NCBI GenBank assembly: GCA_030704615.1
Contig: CM060733.1
Location: forward strand, 60,948,001-61,012,000
DNA length: 64,000 bases
Reading direction: 5' to 3'
DNA from: Takakia lepidozioides
Taxonomy: Eukaryota > Streptophyta > Takakiopsida > Takakiales > Takakiaceae
Part shown: piece after piece, positions 22,874 to 34,299 of the stretch
Position numbering within the stretch: the first letter of the stretch is position 1
How the letters are laid out: the number at the start of each line of letters is the position of its first letter
Notes under the pieces: generated by a model
What the model was told of the DNA's origin: nothing
The model's input: the letters and a program-made list of their open reading frames with translations, nothing else
The model's database searches: none
Made by a program: the position numbers and the translations under genes

Positions 22874-23999
22874 AGCTCCAATCAGTTAGTTGGTGGTTAT
22901 TCAGTTGGAGATTATTTAGTTGGAGAACAGTTTACGAGTGTTTTACAGTAAATCGTCAGAAGTACCACAGCCCGTCACAGATGAACCTCGACTGGTCACC
23001 CGACACTATTTCCTTGAAAATTTCGCAAAAAACGTTACTCTCTCTATCAACGTACTCGCCACCGAGCCACTCTCCAGAAACATACGAGCCGCATACTTAC
23101 TCCCCAATTGGATACTTTCAGCATCTTACTCCAGGGTCGGTTACTTGGACAGTATGTTTTGAAGAGCATATGAGTAATTCATCATCTTCGCGGTTCACTC
23201 AAAGTCTGCAAGGCCACCAATTCTTGGAGAAGTACAGCTGAACTTCGGGCGTACAAGACATTGTTGGTTGGCGTAATATTGGAGGATATTTTTTGTGGGG
23301 TCATCACCATATCCACAATACCCGAGACAGCATTTCAAGGACTTCTTCCATCTTCTGCTGACAAAAACCTTCGGAACAACGGAAGAATAAAGATTTGAAA
23401 ATGGTCCCTCCAACCTTGTCAAAATATCGTGATTTTGATAAATGGCTTTCCTCAAAATATTTTCACCATATGTACGTCGGCCGACATCGTCTTGTGTTAC
23501 CAGAGTTCAGCCCTCATTCTAGAAGTTAATACTCTCATTGACATGGTTTACGTTACTTGTATTAGTCCATGCCGCATGACGAGACTTACTCAAATTGACA
23601 TGGTTCTAAAATAAAACCTGGTTGTTTATGATCAATATCTCCCCATTGTCATTCATTTCATGCCATGGTATTGTGTCATTGTGCCATGTTTTGTTCACAT
23701 ATTTGATTGATTTGTCTTGTACGTTACATAGTAACGACCTTCACAAGCTCAGTCTAGGCAGGTTGCTCTCATGGGCTGTAATCTGGTTGTCAATGTAAGT
23801 TGGCCGCAGTTCACACAGAAATATGTGCTTATTGGGGGATTACTGGCGAAATCAGTTGTATGTGTGCATCAGTTGAAAGAATCATAACTACCAGTGCTGT
23901 TTTACACAAAGACTAACATCGACACCCAGGAAGCAAAATATTTTGGTTCAACCTCAAAACATTGCGTGCATCATCCCGGATATCATCCATTTTGTCTCG
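22874..23999. other. No recognised feature
   Basis: Short mutually overlapping frames only. No motif was recognised. Confidence 0.4.
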
Positions 24000-24230
24000 T
24001 TTATTTATTTATTTATTAATGTAAGGGAAACACCTGGGAACGACAGCTCACAAATCAGGGTCCTTAATAGTGAGAGGAGAAAAAAACCTCTTTCACAGTA
24101 ACCCCGCCATGTGGCGTTGGAATGGGACACCACCCAGGAACATACCACACCCGTCACTAGCAAGATTTGACCCCAGAATCATCTGGGTGGCACTCAGTGC
24201 ACTTCACCAACTGAGCTACTGACTGTTGGT
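24000..24230 (-). mobile_element. tRNA-derived SINE, copy 3
   Basis: The minus strand head has TAGCTCAGTTGG (A box) and GGGGTCAAATC (decayed B box), with a GAAGTGCACT string matching copy 2. The body has TTACTGTGAAAGAGGTT, CTCCTCTCACTA and TGTGAGCTGTCG and ends in a TAAATAAATAAA tail (plus strand 24001-24019). Confidence 0.8.
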
Positions 24231-26749
24231 ATCTCATTCAACTCTTACTAAACGTCGAGTGAACAGTAGAACTTGCTTTATGAGCCAAATAAAAACTGTT
24301 TTTTCTCCTGAAGTTTATACATAATGTTTATTTATTGCTCATATTATACATTAATAGACAAATAATTATTTATATCTTTATATTTATAATTAAAATGATC
24401 CATTTAAATTCATTTAAATGATTTAAAAAATACATATTCAGGTATTTCTCCTTATTCCTGGACCGAACTTTAGTCCAGATTTACTTAAAATTATGTTAAA
24501 TATCCTAAACCACAGCCATCGTGTCTCTATATCATGTAGTAGCAGGTCGCTGATCATAACCAACCCGAAAAAAAAAATCCAATGTTGTTTTATGTAACAC
24601 CAAAAAGATCCTTAAGCCTTCATTAAAACAGTATGTATAGGGCCTTCTGTGTAAGAGGAACGAGTGTCTCTTCAAGAAACGCCCTTGTACAAGTTAGAGC
24701 ATGAACGCATCCAAACTGAGAGGCTCGAAAAAAACATCGGGGAAGACTGTCTACACTGGGCACAAAGCTGTACCCCTCGACCATCTTAATCTAGGTGCCG
24801 TGATATGCTTCTCGTTAGAGAATGTCAACAATTTTGAATGCAAATGTCGAACCCGTATCTCGCGTTTCTACAGAATCGTCTGTAACTTTTTCTTTACAAG
24901 TAACGCTTACCAAGCCGGCAAACAAGGACTAGTGAGTGAACTTTTTCCCACTCTCAATGAAAGACTTCTCAGTCAGATCGTCGCTGTCATACTCCTCCTC
25001 CTCAATAATAGCCCCATCCTCTTTTGTAGCGCTTCTCCTCCCTAAGCGACATGCTGACGTTTTAGAAGCTCGATTTGATCAGGAGGGCGAATATAGATGT
25101 TATTGACCTCCGTATGACGACTTGCACGGCGTACCTCTTTGACAAGTGCAAACCCAGGTCTGCTCAAATGTATCAGTTCCCATTTTTCTTAATCACAAGC
25201 ACCCTGAGAACGTGTGTAAAATTCATATCATCAGGAAACGCAAATAAATATTCTGGCGATCTGGAATGAGCACCTCCATAGTCTGAAATGGCTTCTTCGG
25301 GAAATTGATACAGGGTACGGAACGGTGGACGCGTGTAGGATGGCTTATACTCAACAATATGACAGCGATATAGGTAGATCGATCGTAGTGAAGAACGAGA
25401 GCAGCATGCCTTCAGACATTGATCACGTCAGTGCTCGACGACACTGCGTCTTTGGTGTGCCAATCACCGGACACAGGCACAGGTTTCACCGGAGAATGAT
25501 CGTTTAACAATCCGGGAACAATATGCCAACCATGTAAAGATTGTGAACCTCGATTTGAAAAGAGCTGGCCATGACACGAAGAATAAACCCAATACAAAGA
25601 GTTACAGTAGATGGTCACAAGCGCTAGAATCTTGGTGAAATTCAAGACAAGCATGATAACATGGGATCCCTTTATAGGTAGAAAATGTGAAGTATCAATA
25701 CATGAAGCGAGGCGATTTGTTTGTTTGTTTTGTAGCGTTGAGATGTCCCAAACCGCGGGGCCCTAGCCCTGGTGCTTGGTACCGTTGAAAAGCCCTTGAT
25801 GAAAGGGGTGCACCGGCTTGGTCTCATGATTTTTCAGGGAACCTACGCCATGAGCCTGCTCACGTAAGCCTATGTGCCCAGGCTCACGTTTGACCTAAGG
25901 TAGAAACACCTCAAATAGAGCACATCCCAAAACGGACCCCTATAACACATAAAACTAACCATATGCGATCTCTAAAAGGTGCTTGGATCACAAGTGGTCC
26001 AGATTAGGTCATGTGGTGGACTAAAATGGAACTGCAATGAACCCTTTTAACTCATACATGATCATGATGACACCACTTAATGGACAAATTAATAACCACC
26101 AGCACGCACTTTGAGAGAAGTATCAAGTCATGAATGAGTCGAGACAGGAAGAATGAATCCAAACATGCAGGAGAGGGGATCACATTCCGTGATCAATGAT
26201 CCCGATTGAGTTTCATCTAGATCAACGATCCAGAATTGAGTTTCATCTAGATGGACCTTGAGCTCAACTTTCTTTAAGGTGGGAGGTTACTTTAAGATTA
26301 GTAAATGGTTATGTTAGTTGAATGATATGGTCCATGTTACTATGTTGTTTAATCAGTAAAGTGAAAGAGGACGCATACTTTTTGGGCACCTTTGGCTCCA
26401 GACATAGTGCACTTGCTCTTCAAAAGAGTACCCCCTACTGGTCCATTCAAGGATTATTCTACGATTTCACATTGAATATTCACCAATATTACAAAATAGT
26501 TTGGATTTTATTTATTTATTTATTTCTTTGTGCCCACATTAGAAAAATATATACGACGATACTGCACACCCAAAACTGCACATATTTCTTAAATGATCCA
26601 TTTTAGTGGTCATGAGCGCAAAGTTGTGCAGTATTAGAACTGGGACCTATATCCGAGGATAAATGCAGACCTATTCCCACGAAAATACCAACTGTGCCAC
26701 TTGGAAAATTGGTATCGTAATGGTGCATTCATTATGTGCATGTAATCAG
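24231..26749. other. No recognised feature
   Basis: Open frames at 24701-25045 (+) and 25412-25654 (-) carry no motif I know. An AGGCTCACGT motif block is present at 25849-25892, related to 79-103 and 27170-27202. The rest is AT-rich. Confidence 0.35.
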
Positions 26750-27080
26750 GTGTGAGGACTTATATGGGTGTCAACGACCACATAATTCCTAGACCTCACA
26801 AAACAATATGTTGGAGTATGTTTTTGCAGTATATATATATATATTTTTTCAAAATAATTTTGAATTTTTTACCTTTTATTGTGTCACTAGAGGACTTGCG
26901 GGAGGTCCATGAATTATGTGGGCGTCAACTTAACACCCACATAAGTCATCACATTTTTTTTCTTGAAAATTTTGGTTTTGGTTTTGATTTCGGTTTCGGT
27001 TTTTTTTTTTTTTTTTTTTTTTTCACTGGTCATTGGAGGGCTTGCGGGAGGTCCATGAATTATGTGGGCGTCAATGCTCT
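26750..27080 (+). repeat. Degenerate tandem units around a 24-base T run
   Basis: The string GCGGGAGGTCCATGAATTAT followed by GTGGGCGTCAA occurs twice (about 26900 and 27043), and a related GTGAGGACTTATATGGGTGTCAACG lies at 26753. Between the two good copies are a TTTTGG/TTTCGG-type run and an uninterrupted poly-T at 27000-27023. Confidence 0.7.
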
Positions 27081-27375
27081 GGCCGATGCGCTCATTCAAT
27101 CGTGGGATAAGTATTGGCACGAAAATGCACGAAAATAGGCGATATATCCACGGTTATGGGGCCACTTCCTAGGCTCACGTGAGCTCATGAGTAGGCTCAC
27201 GAATTAGCATTCCTCATGATTTTTGGACTTGCGGTGTGGGAGATGTGGAATTTCAAGTACTTTTGGTAGCTGAAAATTCGTGAAAAATAGCAAAGTGGGC
27301 TTTCCTGGACAATGATTGGAGCCTCGACAAGAGATATATCAATAATGACTGGATATATTACTACTCAATAAATTC

Positions 27376-27680
27376 ATGGAAAACTATAAATCGGGCCTTG
27401 ACATGGGAGACGTACTTGGATACATAGGAGATTGGATACATAGGAGATTGCACTTGGGCTTAGATGGGCCTCGACATAAGAGACGCACTAGGATATATAG
27501 GAAATTCCACTTGGTCTTAGTTCTCAATTCTTCACACGTGGCCCAACGGTACAAGCTACCCTAGAGGTCGCACTTGGGCCTCGACATAGGAGGCGCACTT
27601 AGATACATAAGAGATTGCACTTGGGCTTAGATAACAATGGCATTTGGGCCAACGGCACATGCTACCCTAGTTTGAATAAC
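27376..27680 (+). repeat. Irregular minisatellite
   Basis: Three or more copies of a unit containing GGGCCT(T/C)GACAT, GA(C/G)GC(A/G)CTTAGATACATA and GAGATTGCACTTGGGC. Two copies are followed by a GGCCCAACGG(T/C)AC...GCTACCCTAG string. The apparent open frame over part of it is a by-product of the repeat. Confidence 0.7.
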
Positions 27681-28156
27681 ATCACACATTTTAATGTCAA
27701 GTAAAAAATATTTTTGGCTTAGTAAAAGAGTGCACTTTGTATGTTCCATCAATATTCTATTAGTGTTTAGTTATACAAATGTGGATGCCATCGTATAAGA
27801 GTAGAATCTGAATTCTAAACATGTGCGTAAGCTTGCTTCGGTGAAGGACTTGTCACTTTGATAGATTATTCCAAAATATTTGAAGAATAATGCTATAATA
27901 TGACATTAAGACGTGCAGTCATGAGACGACTTCCGACGTGACGCCAACGAGTTTAGTCCCTAGATAATCATTTTGTGCAACATTGCTAAAGATGGTGATG
28001 AAGCATGGTTGTTTTGGGTCATTTTTTTTCATCTTCAAACTCTTTTAGACAAGTTTTCAATATTTAGAACTATGTTGAATTTTATCTTCATGTAAATCAA
28101 ATAACATATGGGAATAAGAAAAAATTTATAATTTGTAAACTTGACAAAACTTCATT
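27681..28156. other. No recognised feature
   Basis: AT-rich, with no frame or motif of note. Confidence 0.4.
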
Positions 28157-28390
28157 ACTAATGTTCCTGCAATAGCTTTGATCTTCTCATCCAGCGCTTT
28201 TGTGAGTTTCAGATCATGAATCCTCAACACATCATACAAAGGGCTCGTTCTTGCTTTAAATTCGAGCAAAAAACTACTAATGCTTCAGCAACAACTTTGA
28301 TCTCCTCATCCGTTTTTGCTAGTTTCAGATCGTGAATCCTCAACATATCATACAAAAGGCTTGTTCTGGCCTTTAAATCGGAACAAAAAT
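28157..28390 (-). repeat. Tandem duplication, 119-bp unit, of coding-like sequence
   Basis: Copies begin at 28157 and 28276. On the minus strand they encode similar text (YDMLRIHDLKLAKTDEEIK in the better-preserved copy). The 119-base period is not a multiple of three, so the duplication breaks the frame. A surrounding frame reaches 28574 (-). No family was recognised. This is probably a decayed gene or transposon ORF. Confidence 0.65.
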
Positions 28391-28879
28391 GCTTACCGAA
28401 TGAGTCATTAAAGCAGAATGCTTCCCTATTACAACGTCCACTTGAGGAGCTCCCAAAGACACCTTTGGAAATTGAAGGTGACAACATTCCAGAGTTTGGG
28501 ATGGTTTGATGGAAGCGGTTTGAAAGAGAAGTAATTGGGTTCAATGATGAGAAGGGGAACGCCAAAAAATGCATGAAGTTGAAACTTGTAGAAAGCCCTG
28601 CGCCCCCATGTTGTATATTAATTGAAAGTCAAGTTGAAAGAGCTTGTGAAGTATAATTTTACTACACAATGGGAAGACAAACAGTTTAGAAAGTGCTTGA
28701 GGACTTTCCTTGCAGATATAGTGGTGTACTTTCATGCAATGGGAAGTGGTACTACAGGAGGGGGATATGAATATCATGAAGATAGGGCAGTTGCAGGATT
28801 GGGTGGATTAAAAGCGGCCAATGTTGAGTCCACTGGAAGTCCATGGATTTTTTTTTTTTTGAGTCTATTGCTTTAAGTT

Positions 28880-29515
28880 TATTTTTTTAAAGATAGATAG
28901 TAGTATACATAACATTTTTAGTAAAGAGTCCCTCCTCAAATATTGAAAATATTCTTTACTAGATATTTTAATCTTTAATTTGAAAAAACATTTAGACGTC
29001 TAAATCTAGAGTTTACAACCACTTGTCCATATACCACCTAGTACCTCTAGATTATAGGTTTGTATGCATTTTTAGTAAAAGACGACACCTCAAAAACCCA
29101 AAACATAAGATGCTATGGACTAGAGCAAATCAACCTGTTTTTATGTACAAAATAGTCCGTAGTTCTCAATTCCTAAGATAACTAGTCCATATAAAAGTGG
29201 ATTTGGGTTGGATTTAAAAATGGCACCCCTAGTGTGTTTTCCTTTGTGCCAGTGTATGAGTGTACATGATGTTTTTTCAGTCCATAAGATTTTATGTGTA
29301 ACATCTGCACTCCACAGTAATCAACTTTAAAAGTCCATGGCTCTCTGGTACATGATTGTTTTTGCAATCTAACAATTGGTACACATACCTATTGTAGTTA
29401 AAAACCCTAGTATACCATATAAATTTAGATAAAATATTGAGTTGTTGGACAAATATAGGTAAAACCATGGAGGGAGGTCACTGTAGAAACTGCCGTGTTA
29501 CACAAAAACTGAGAC
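28880..29515 (+). repeat. Dispersed ~640-bp repeat, copy 2
   Basis: Matches the reverse complement of 1370-2010 in the same order of landmarks, including GGCACCCCTA(G)TGTGTTTTCCTTT and GAGGTCACTGTAGAAACTGCC. It ends about 235 bases before a Ty3 integrase fragment on the same strand. Confidence 0.7.
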
Positions 29516-29750
29516 ACCCAATCCTGCAAATACCCGGTGACCCATTTGTGCCTCTCCAATGATTAAAAAAAGAGCAATATGCTTTCACGTATGAATATGT
29601 TGGTGGTTGTGCTTTTATTTGCATGACCGGGATTTTTGAATCTGTTGTAGGTTAATTAATTGGGCATGGGCCTGGATTAGTCAATTTAATGGACGATGAA
29701 GTTACCCAAGGAGAAGAAAAAACAATGGTTTTTAATTTTGTTCCATAGCA

Positions 29751-30260
29751 TTGCTTCTTGTATTAATTTGTAGGTTGGGCTATGTATGGTGCAGGCTACA
29801 TCCGGATATTGTCTCGGATTACGATCCAAAGTTTACTAATAAGTTTTGGAGACTGCTTTGGAAGAAGATGGGGACAAGGGTTAAGAGAAGCACGACCTTC
29901 CGACCTACGACGGACGGCCAAACGGAGAAAGTAATTTCCGTGTTGAAGCAGGTCTTGCAGAATTATGTTTTGTCGACGGAGCAAACAGACTGGGTAGATC
30001 ACTTGGATATGACAGAGTTCTGTTATAATAACGCAAAACACTTCGCAATGGGGGGCTTCGCCTTTCCAAGTGGTCTAACTTATGAGAAAACATCTTTGGT
30101 GCCTACGACTTGGGCCGCCCAAGCGACAAATGATGAGGCCGAAGGGGAGAGTGCAAAGGTTCCAACGGCAATGGCGGTGTTGGAGGAACACAAGTGTTTG
30201 TTAGAGCTTGCAAAGTCTAACATCGCAAAAGCAAGAAAGTTCTATGAATTGCAAAGGTAG
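29751..30260 (+). pseudogene. Ty3/gypsy integrase fragment
   Basis: The frame reads HPDIVSDYDPKFTNKFW, then TFRPTTDGQTEKV, LKQVLQNYV and W-x-x-x-L-x-x-x-E-F-C-Y-N-N. This is the second half of the integrase catalytic core: D in VSDYDPKF, and the family's conserved Glu within the GQTE string. The linker with an EGESA insertion follows. A stop occurs at 30258-30260 before the expected C-terminal domain. The N-terminal HHCC region and first catalytic Asp are missing. This is a dead fragment of a Ty3-type element. Confidence 0.85.
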
Positions 30261-31060
30261 GGATGGTAGATTAGAAGGTTGCGTGGAAAACCACTTTTTG
30301 GTTACATGAGCCTTGGGTTCACAATTCAGTATAACATGATCTCAGAATGATGAGCTACAGCTCAAATTGACAATTAAAGAGCTAAAACCTCATTCCGTCG
30401 CATATAGGCTTGGAGTACCTAGGTGGAATCGCAACATCTAAAATGTTGAGAAGATCAAAATTGTAGTGATTGAACCGAATTATCGCAAAGATTCCGAACT
30501 GCCTCAGCACAACAAATTTAGCAAGAAAACTTCTATGTCTTCAATAAAATTCTCACCACAAAGTTTTAGGCCTATTGGTGTTTTTTTTTTTGCTAATTGA
30601 ATGATCTAGAGAAAACAAAAGACAATGGAAAGAAAATTGAATGTTTCATTGGCTTTTTATGTACCTTGTCAATGACCTATAACCCACGCATGATAATGAC
30701 ATACTGAGTCCTCATTGTAGAAAATTAACTATGATGGTTTGGTTAGAGTATATTAATGTATGATCAGTTCATGTTCATAGATGCTTAGTGGCAAATTAGT
30801 ATAATAAGTTCAAGTATTCAAATCCATTATTTGAAACTAACATGGAAGTTGTGTAGTGGAAAACTATTAAATTTGAATCACACTAATGATTAAAACTATT
30901 CTTGTGATAAATGTTCTGTAGTTGTTTTTGTAGTTCGTATTACAACTATTGAAAATGTGACAATCAACATATATCTAATTGAACCTTTGAATATGTAGGT
31001 ATATAGTTGCAAATATAGTTGAGATGTCATATATTGTCAATTAACTCGGAAAAGCTTGTT
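30261..31060. other. No recognised feature
   Basis: AT-rich sequence. Nothing else is seen after the integrase fragment. Confidence 0.4.
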
Positions 31061-31240
31061 AGGTAATTTCTAATCAAAATGCATTTGCAGACACACAGAA
31101 ACATGTTTCATCTTCAAATTGCTTCGTCCAAATCACAAATGACCAACTTATAAGGTAATTTTTAATCGAAATGAACCTATAGACACACATAAACATGTTC
31201 AATCTTCAAATTGTTTGTTCAAATCACAAAGGGACCAACT
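31061..31240 (+). repeat. Tandem duplication, ~92-bp unit
   Basis: Copies begin with AGGTAATTT at 31061 and 31153 and share GACACACA, AAACATGTT, ATCTTCAAATTG and AAATCACAAA. No coding content. Confidence 0.7.
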
Positions 31241-32399
31241 GTCACCAAATGACCACTCATTGCCACACAAAGGATAAAGATGAAACATAAGTGCAGCACA
31301 ACATGACCGACACATAAATATATGTGCATATAGAAAAATATCAGTGACAACTATGAAGAGATTGAGAGTGGGAGGGTGAATTGAACACTTTATTCTTTTC
31401 TTTATTGGCTACTCCTGTTCAAATTCCAAATTAGATTAGAATCTCTCCTCGTTGGGTTCATTTTGGTCGGAAATTTGGGAGTGAAATTGTATTTGGTTAT
31501 TGAAAGGCGCGGCCCTTTGCGAAGGTCGTGCAGAAGTCAGTGAGGAAGGCAACCAAGGTGCTTGCCCTTCACCCTGGGTTATTTTTTTCTGGTGCACAAG
31601 GATAAATTGTTGATGCCGTCGCCACCCATTTGTGTGGAGTCTTCGTAGTAGTTTATGGAGTTGCTCTGAATGCCTCTACAGAGTTTCGGTCTATATAGGG
31701 CCCTGACCTTCTTCAACTTGCTCGATAAGCAATTGATCAGTCTCACTCAAGGTTTGAATTTGGTCTTGTTTTTCTTATTTGCTAGCAAGTTGAACGCCGC
31801 GAAAGGTGAAGGGGTATGATATAAGAACAAACCCAAGCTTCTATTTTTCATAACTATTACCGTGCTTCATGCGGTAATTGATGGGAAATCACCGACGTGT
31901 AGTTTGGGGCTATACGTGCAAGCCGACGTGCAATTTGTGCTATACTTTATTTTTCTAACAAGGTTGTGCAATTTCGAAAGCGATCTAGAGACTTCTAGAG
32001 TTGGTGTCGTATTTATCGGAGATTTTTAATTTTGCAGCCAAATCATCCAAATTGATTGAAGTCACTTTTCAACAGGATAGGGTTTCTAGTTAATCGATCC
32101 TCATGCTGTAAAGACCATAGGTGTAGACTGGTTGCTTTGGACACTGATGCTTTGCATAGTGACATATTGGAATTACTTGCTTGCGGGTGGACCTTTAGTG
32201 GCAGTGCAGAAGTCACCTGTATTTTATGCGGACTATGGGTGGGGCAAAGATACAGCTTCAGGAAGTACAAGAGGGAGGCTAACCTATCCAATAAAGCAGC
32301 TATGAGTCTTCTAAGCTTGGAAAACTTGGAAACCCTAAATACCTTTGGCAACTCATTCTCTCTTAAAATGGAAGATGGGTCAAGAAATACATGGTGAAG
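31241..32399. other. Unassigned, with overlapping frames at 32043-32447
   Basis: Open frames of 113 codons (+) and 134 codons (-) coincide at about 32050-32440. Neither shows a domain I recognise, so I leave both uncalled. Confidence 0.3.
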
Positions 32400-33160
32400 T
32401 AAAGATGAAGTGATATCTGCTGTAAGCTCACTCAGGCTGTCGCGCACCTCACTTCGGTAAGCTCCCCTTCAAGTCATAGTTACTCGCTTGATGCGTGCGC
32501 CTAACTCCCAAACTGGCCGCCAGCCAACTTGGAGCTTCGGCTGCTCACCGGGGCATAACGGTCCCCCTTTACTCCTCCACTAGACCCTCTCCCAATTTGG
32601 GCCTAGTGGAAATTTCCTTTAGTCAATGGCAGTCTGGAGTAGCTCCCCACACCTTGGTCGCTTTCCGGCTCGCACGCTTACTCACTAGTTTTTGGACACC
32701 AACGGGCTTGCACCGTTCTCGGGGTTACTACTCCCCTATATATACTTCTGTGACTGTCCGCGGGGGTTTCACAAACAACACCACCATTTTATGGCGAACC
32801 ACCACGAAAACCCTCGATTCCCGGTGATGAGTCGCGGTGAGTCTTGGCCCACCCACCACGGTCCCTTGGACCGTGATGAGTCCCAAGACTCCCCACGACT
32901 CCCACCACAAGGTCCTTGCCCCCATGGTGAGTCCTATGCCACCCCCACTAAGTCTCACTAAGCTACCACCACCCCTTGTGGAGCCACCCCCACCGCAACC
33001 CGGTGTGCGGGGCTACCTAGTGAGTCCCTCCGCCTCCTCGAGTGCTTCAGCCCCCCGTACCTATTGCTGCCACCACCCCCACCACAGGGGCAGCCCCTCT
33101 GCGACCCGACCCCCTGCCCTCAAGGCAAAGGGCCGCGACACAGACTGCTGCCAGTAAGTC
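32400..33160 (+). other. C-rich block with TATA-like box, possible LTR remnant
   Basis: A CCCCTATATATACTTCTG string at 32732-32749 resembles a TATA box. It is followed by C-rich sequence with recurring GGTGAGTC and CCACCACC strings. The layout recalls the promoter and leader of a plant LTR, but I find no second LTR, primer-binding site or matching termini. Confidence 0.3.
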
Positions 33161-33659
33161 TTCGCGCACAGCCTCAAATGAGAGGAATAAGTGACACCCT
33201 AATGGGTGAATGTAGCTAAGGAACCTACACTAGACCTGCTTATTCACCAGAAAAGCATGTTAAGTAAGCATACCCTAAGCAACAAGTAAGCATACATGGA
33301 GATGGAGCATGTGTGGATGGCCGAAAGGTATACATCCATCCTGGAGTGAGCAGATCGGTGTCAGTAAGCACGACTTAGGTGAAGGCATCTGCAAGCTCCC
33401 TTGGCAAGTTGACTCCTCAAAGTGAAAATCCGTGCACCACTATTGACATGCATTTTCCTAGTAGTAAAAATGCACCATTCAAGAATCGAAAGGTTCCACT
33501 CTTGCTGATATCCTGTGAAATGTAGATTCTACAACCCCCCGGGTCCACATGTCCACTCTTTGACATGCCTTCCGTCATGCATCCATTAATACAATCTGCT
33601 GTCTCCAACCGTCTATTAATTTTCAATTTTGCTGGCATCTTGACACATAATCTGAGACA
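33161..33659. other. No recognised feature
   Basis: Nothing is called here. The minus strand may continue the CACTA remnant but shows no clear motif. Confidence 0.3.
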
Positions 33660-34299
33660 CTATTTGGAGTCAATCTGCAAATTTAGGAAGTGCTTCATGT
33701 TGTTGCGCCACTGTAGCCATTCGTGCCGTTTCATATTTCCTGTGACAAAGATACCGGGTAACAAAGTGAAACAATATTAAATGCAAGAGAAAAACATATA
33801 ATTTTGTAGTTCTTCTCCCACCATGTCTGAGAGGCTGGGCTGGTTGTGAATAATGTAATCGTGCACAACCTCCCGCAGATCAACACTCAATTTTCTGTCC
33901 ACACCAGCTCCTTCCAGTACTTGCCCGGCCACTGTTTCTTCCTCCTCCGCCTCCTAACCTCTGCTGCGGGTTGCCTCAAAGCCCGCCATGTACCAAGTAC
34001 AGAACCCCAACGCCTCATCAAACATGTACCCCTCTGCCATGCTGCCCTCTGACTTTGCCATATTGCGGACATATCCCTTGAAGAATTTCAATATAGCTCT
34101 CTCCATTGGGTACATCCATCGAGTACCAACAGGTCCACACGGATCTAACTCATCCACTAAGTGGATAAACAGATTGATCATAACATCAAAGAAATTGGGT
34201 GGAAACTCGTTTTTCAAGGAGGCAAATGGTGATTGCAACTTCCTGCTTCAATTCCTCGTGCTCTGCTGGATCAACAACCTTCTTAATCAACTTTTTCAT
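33660..34299 (-). pseudogene. CACTA (En/Spm) TNP2-type fragment, DUF4218 region
   Basis: On the minus strand three frames together give the DUF4218 pattern of CACTA TNP2 proteins: DPAEHEELKQEVAITICLLE, then FPPNFFDVMINLFIHLVDEL, then CGP-x-x-x-RWMYPMER, FFKGYVRN, EGSMAEGY and EALGFCTWY. A third frame continues with RKLSVDLREVVHDYIIHNQP. Frame changes near 34205 and 33950 make it non-functional. The upstream transposase_21 region is not visible. Confidence 0.8.

Noticed and set aside
32043-32447. 134-codon minus and 113-codon plus frames over the same bases
   Set aside because: Neither could be linked to a family, and mutual overlap makes chance likely.
32732-33160. LTR with TATA box
   Set aside because: No paired LTR, TG...CA ends or primer-binding site could be found, so it is kept only as a low-confidence note.
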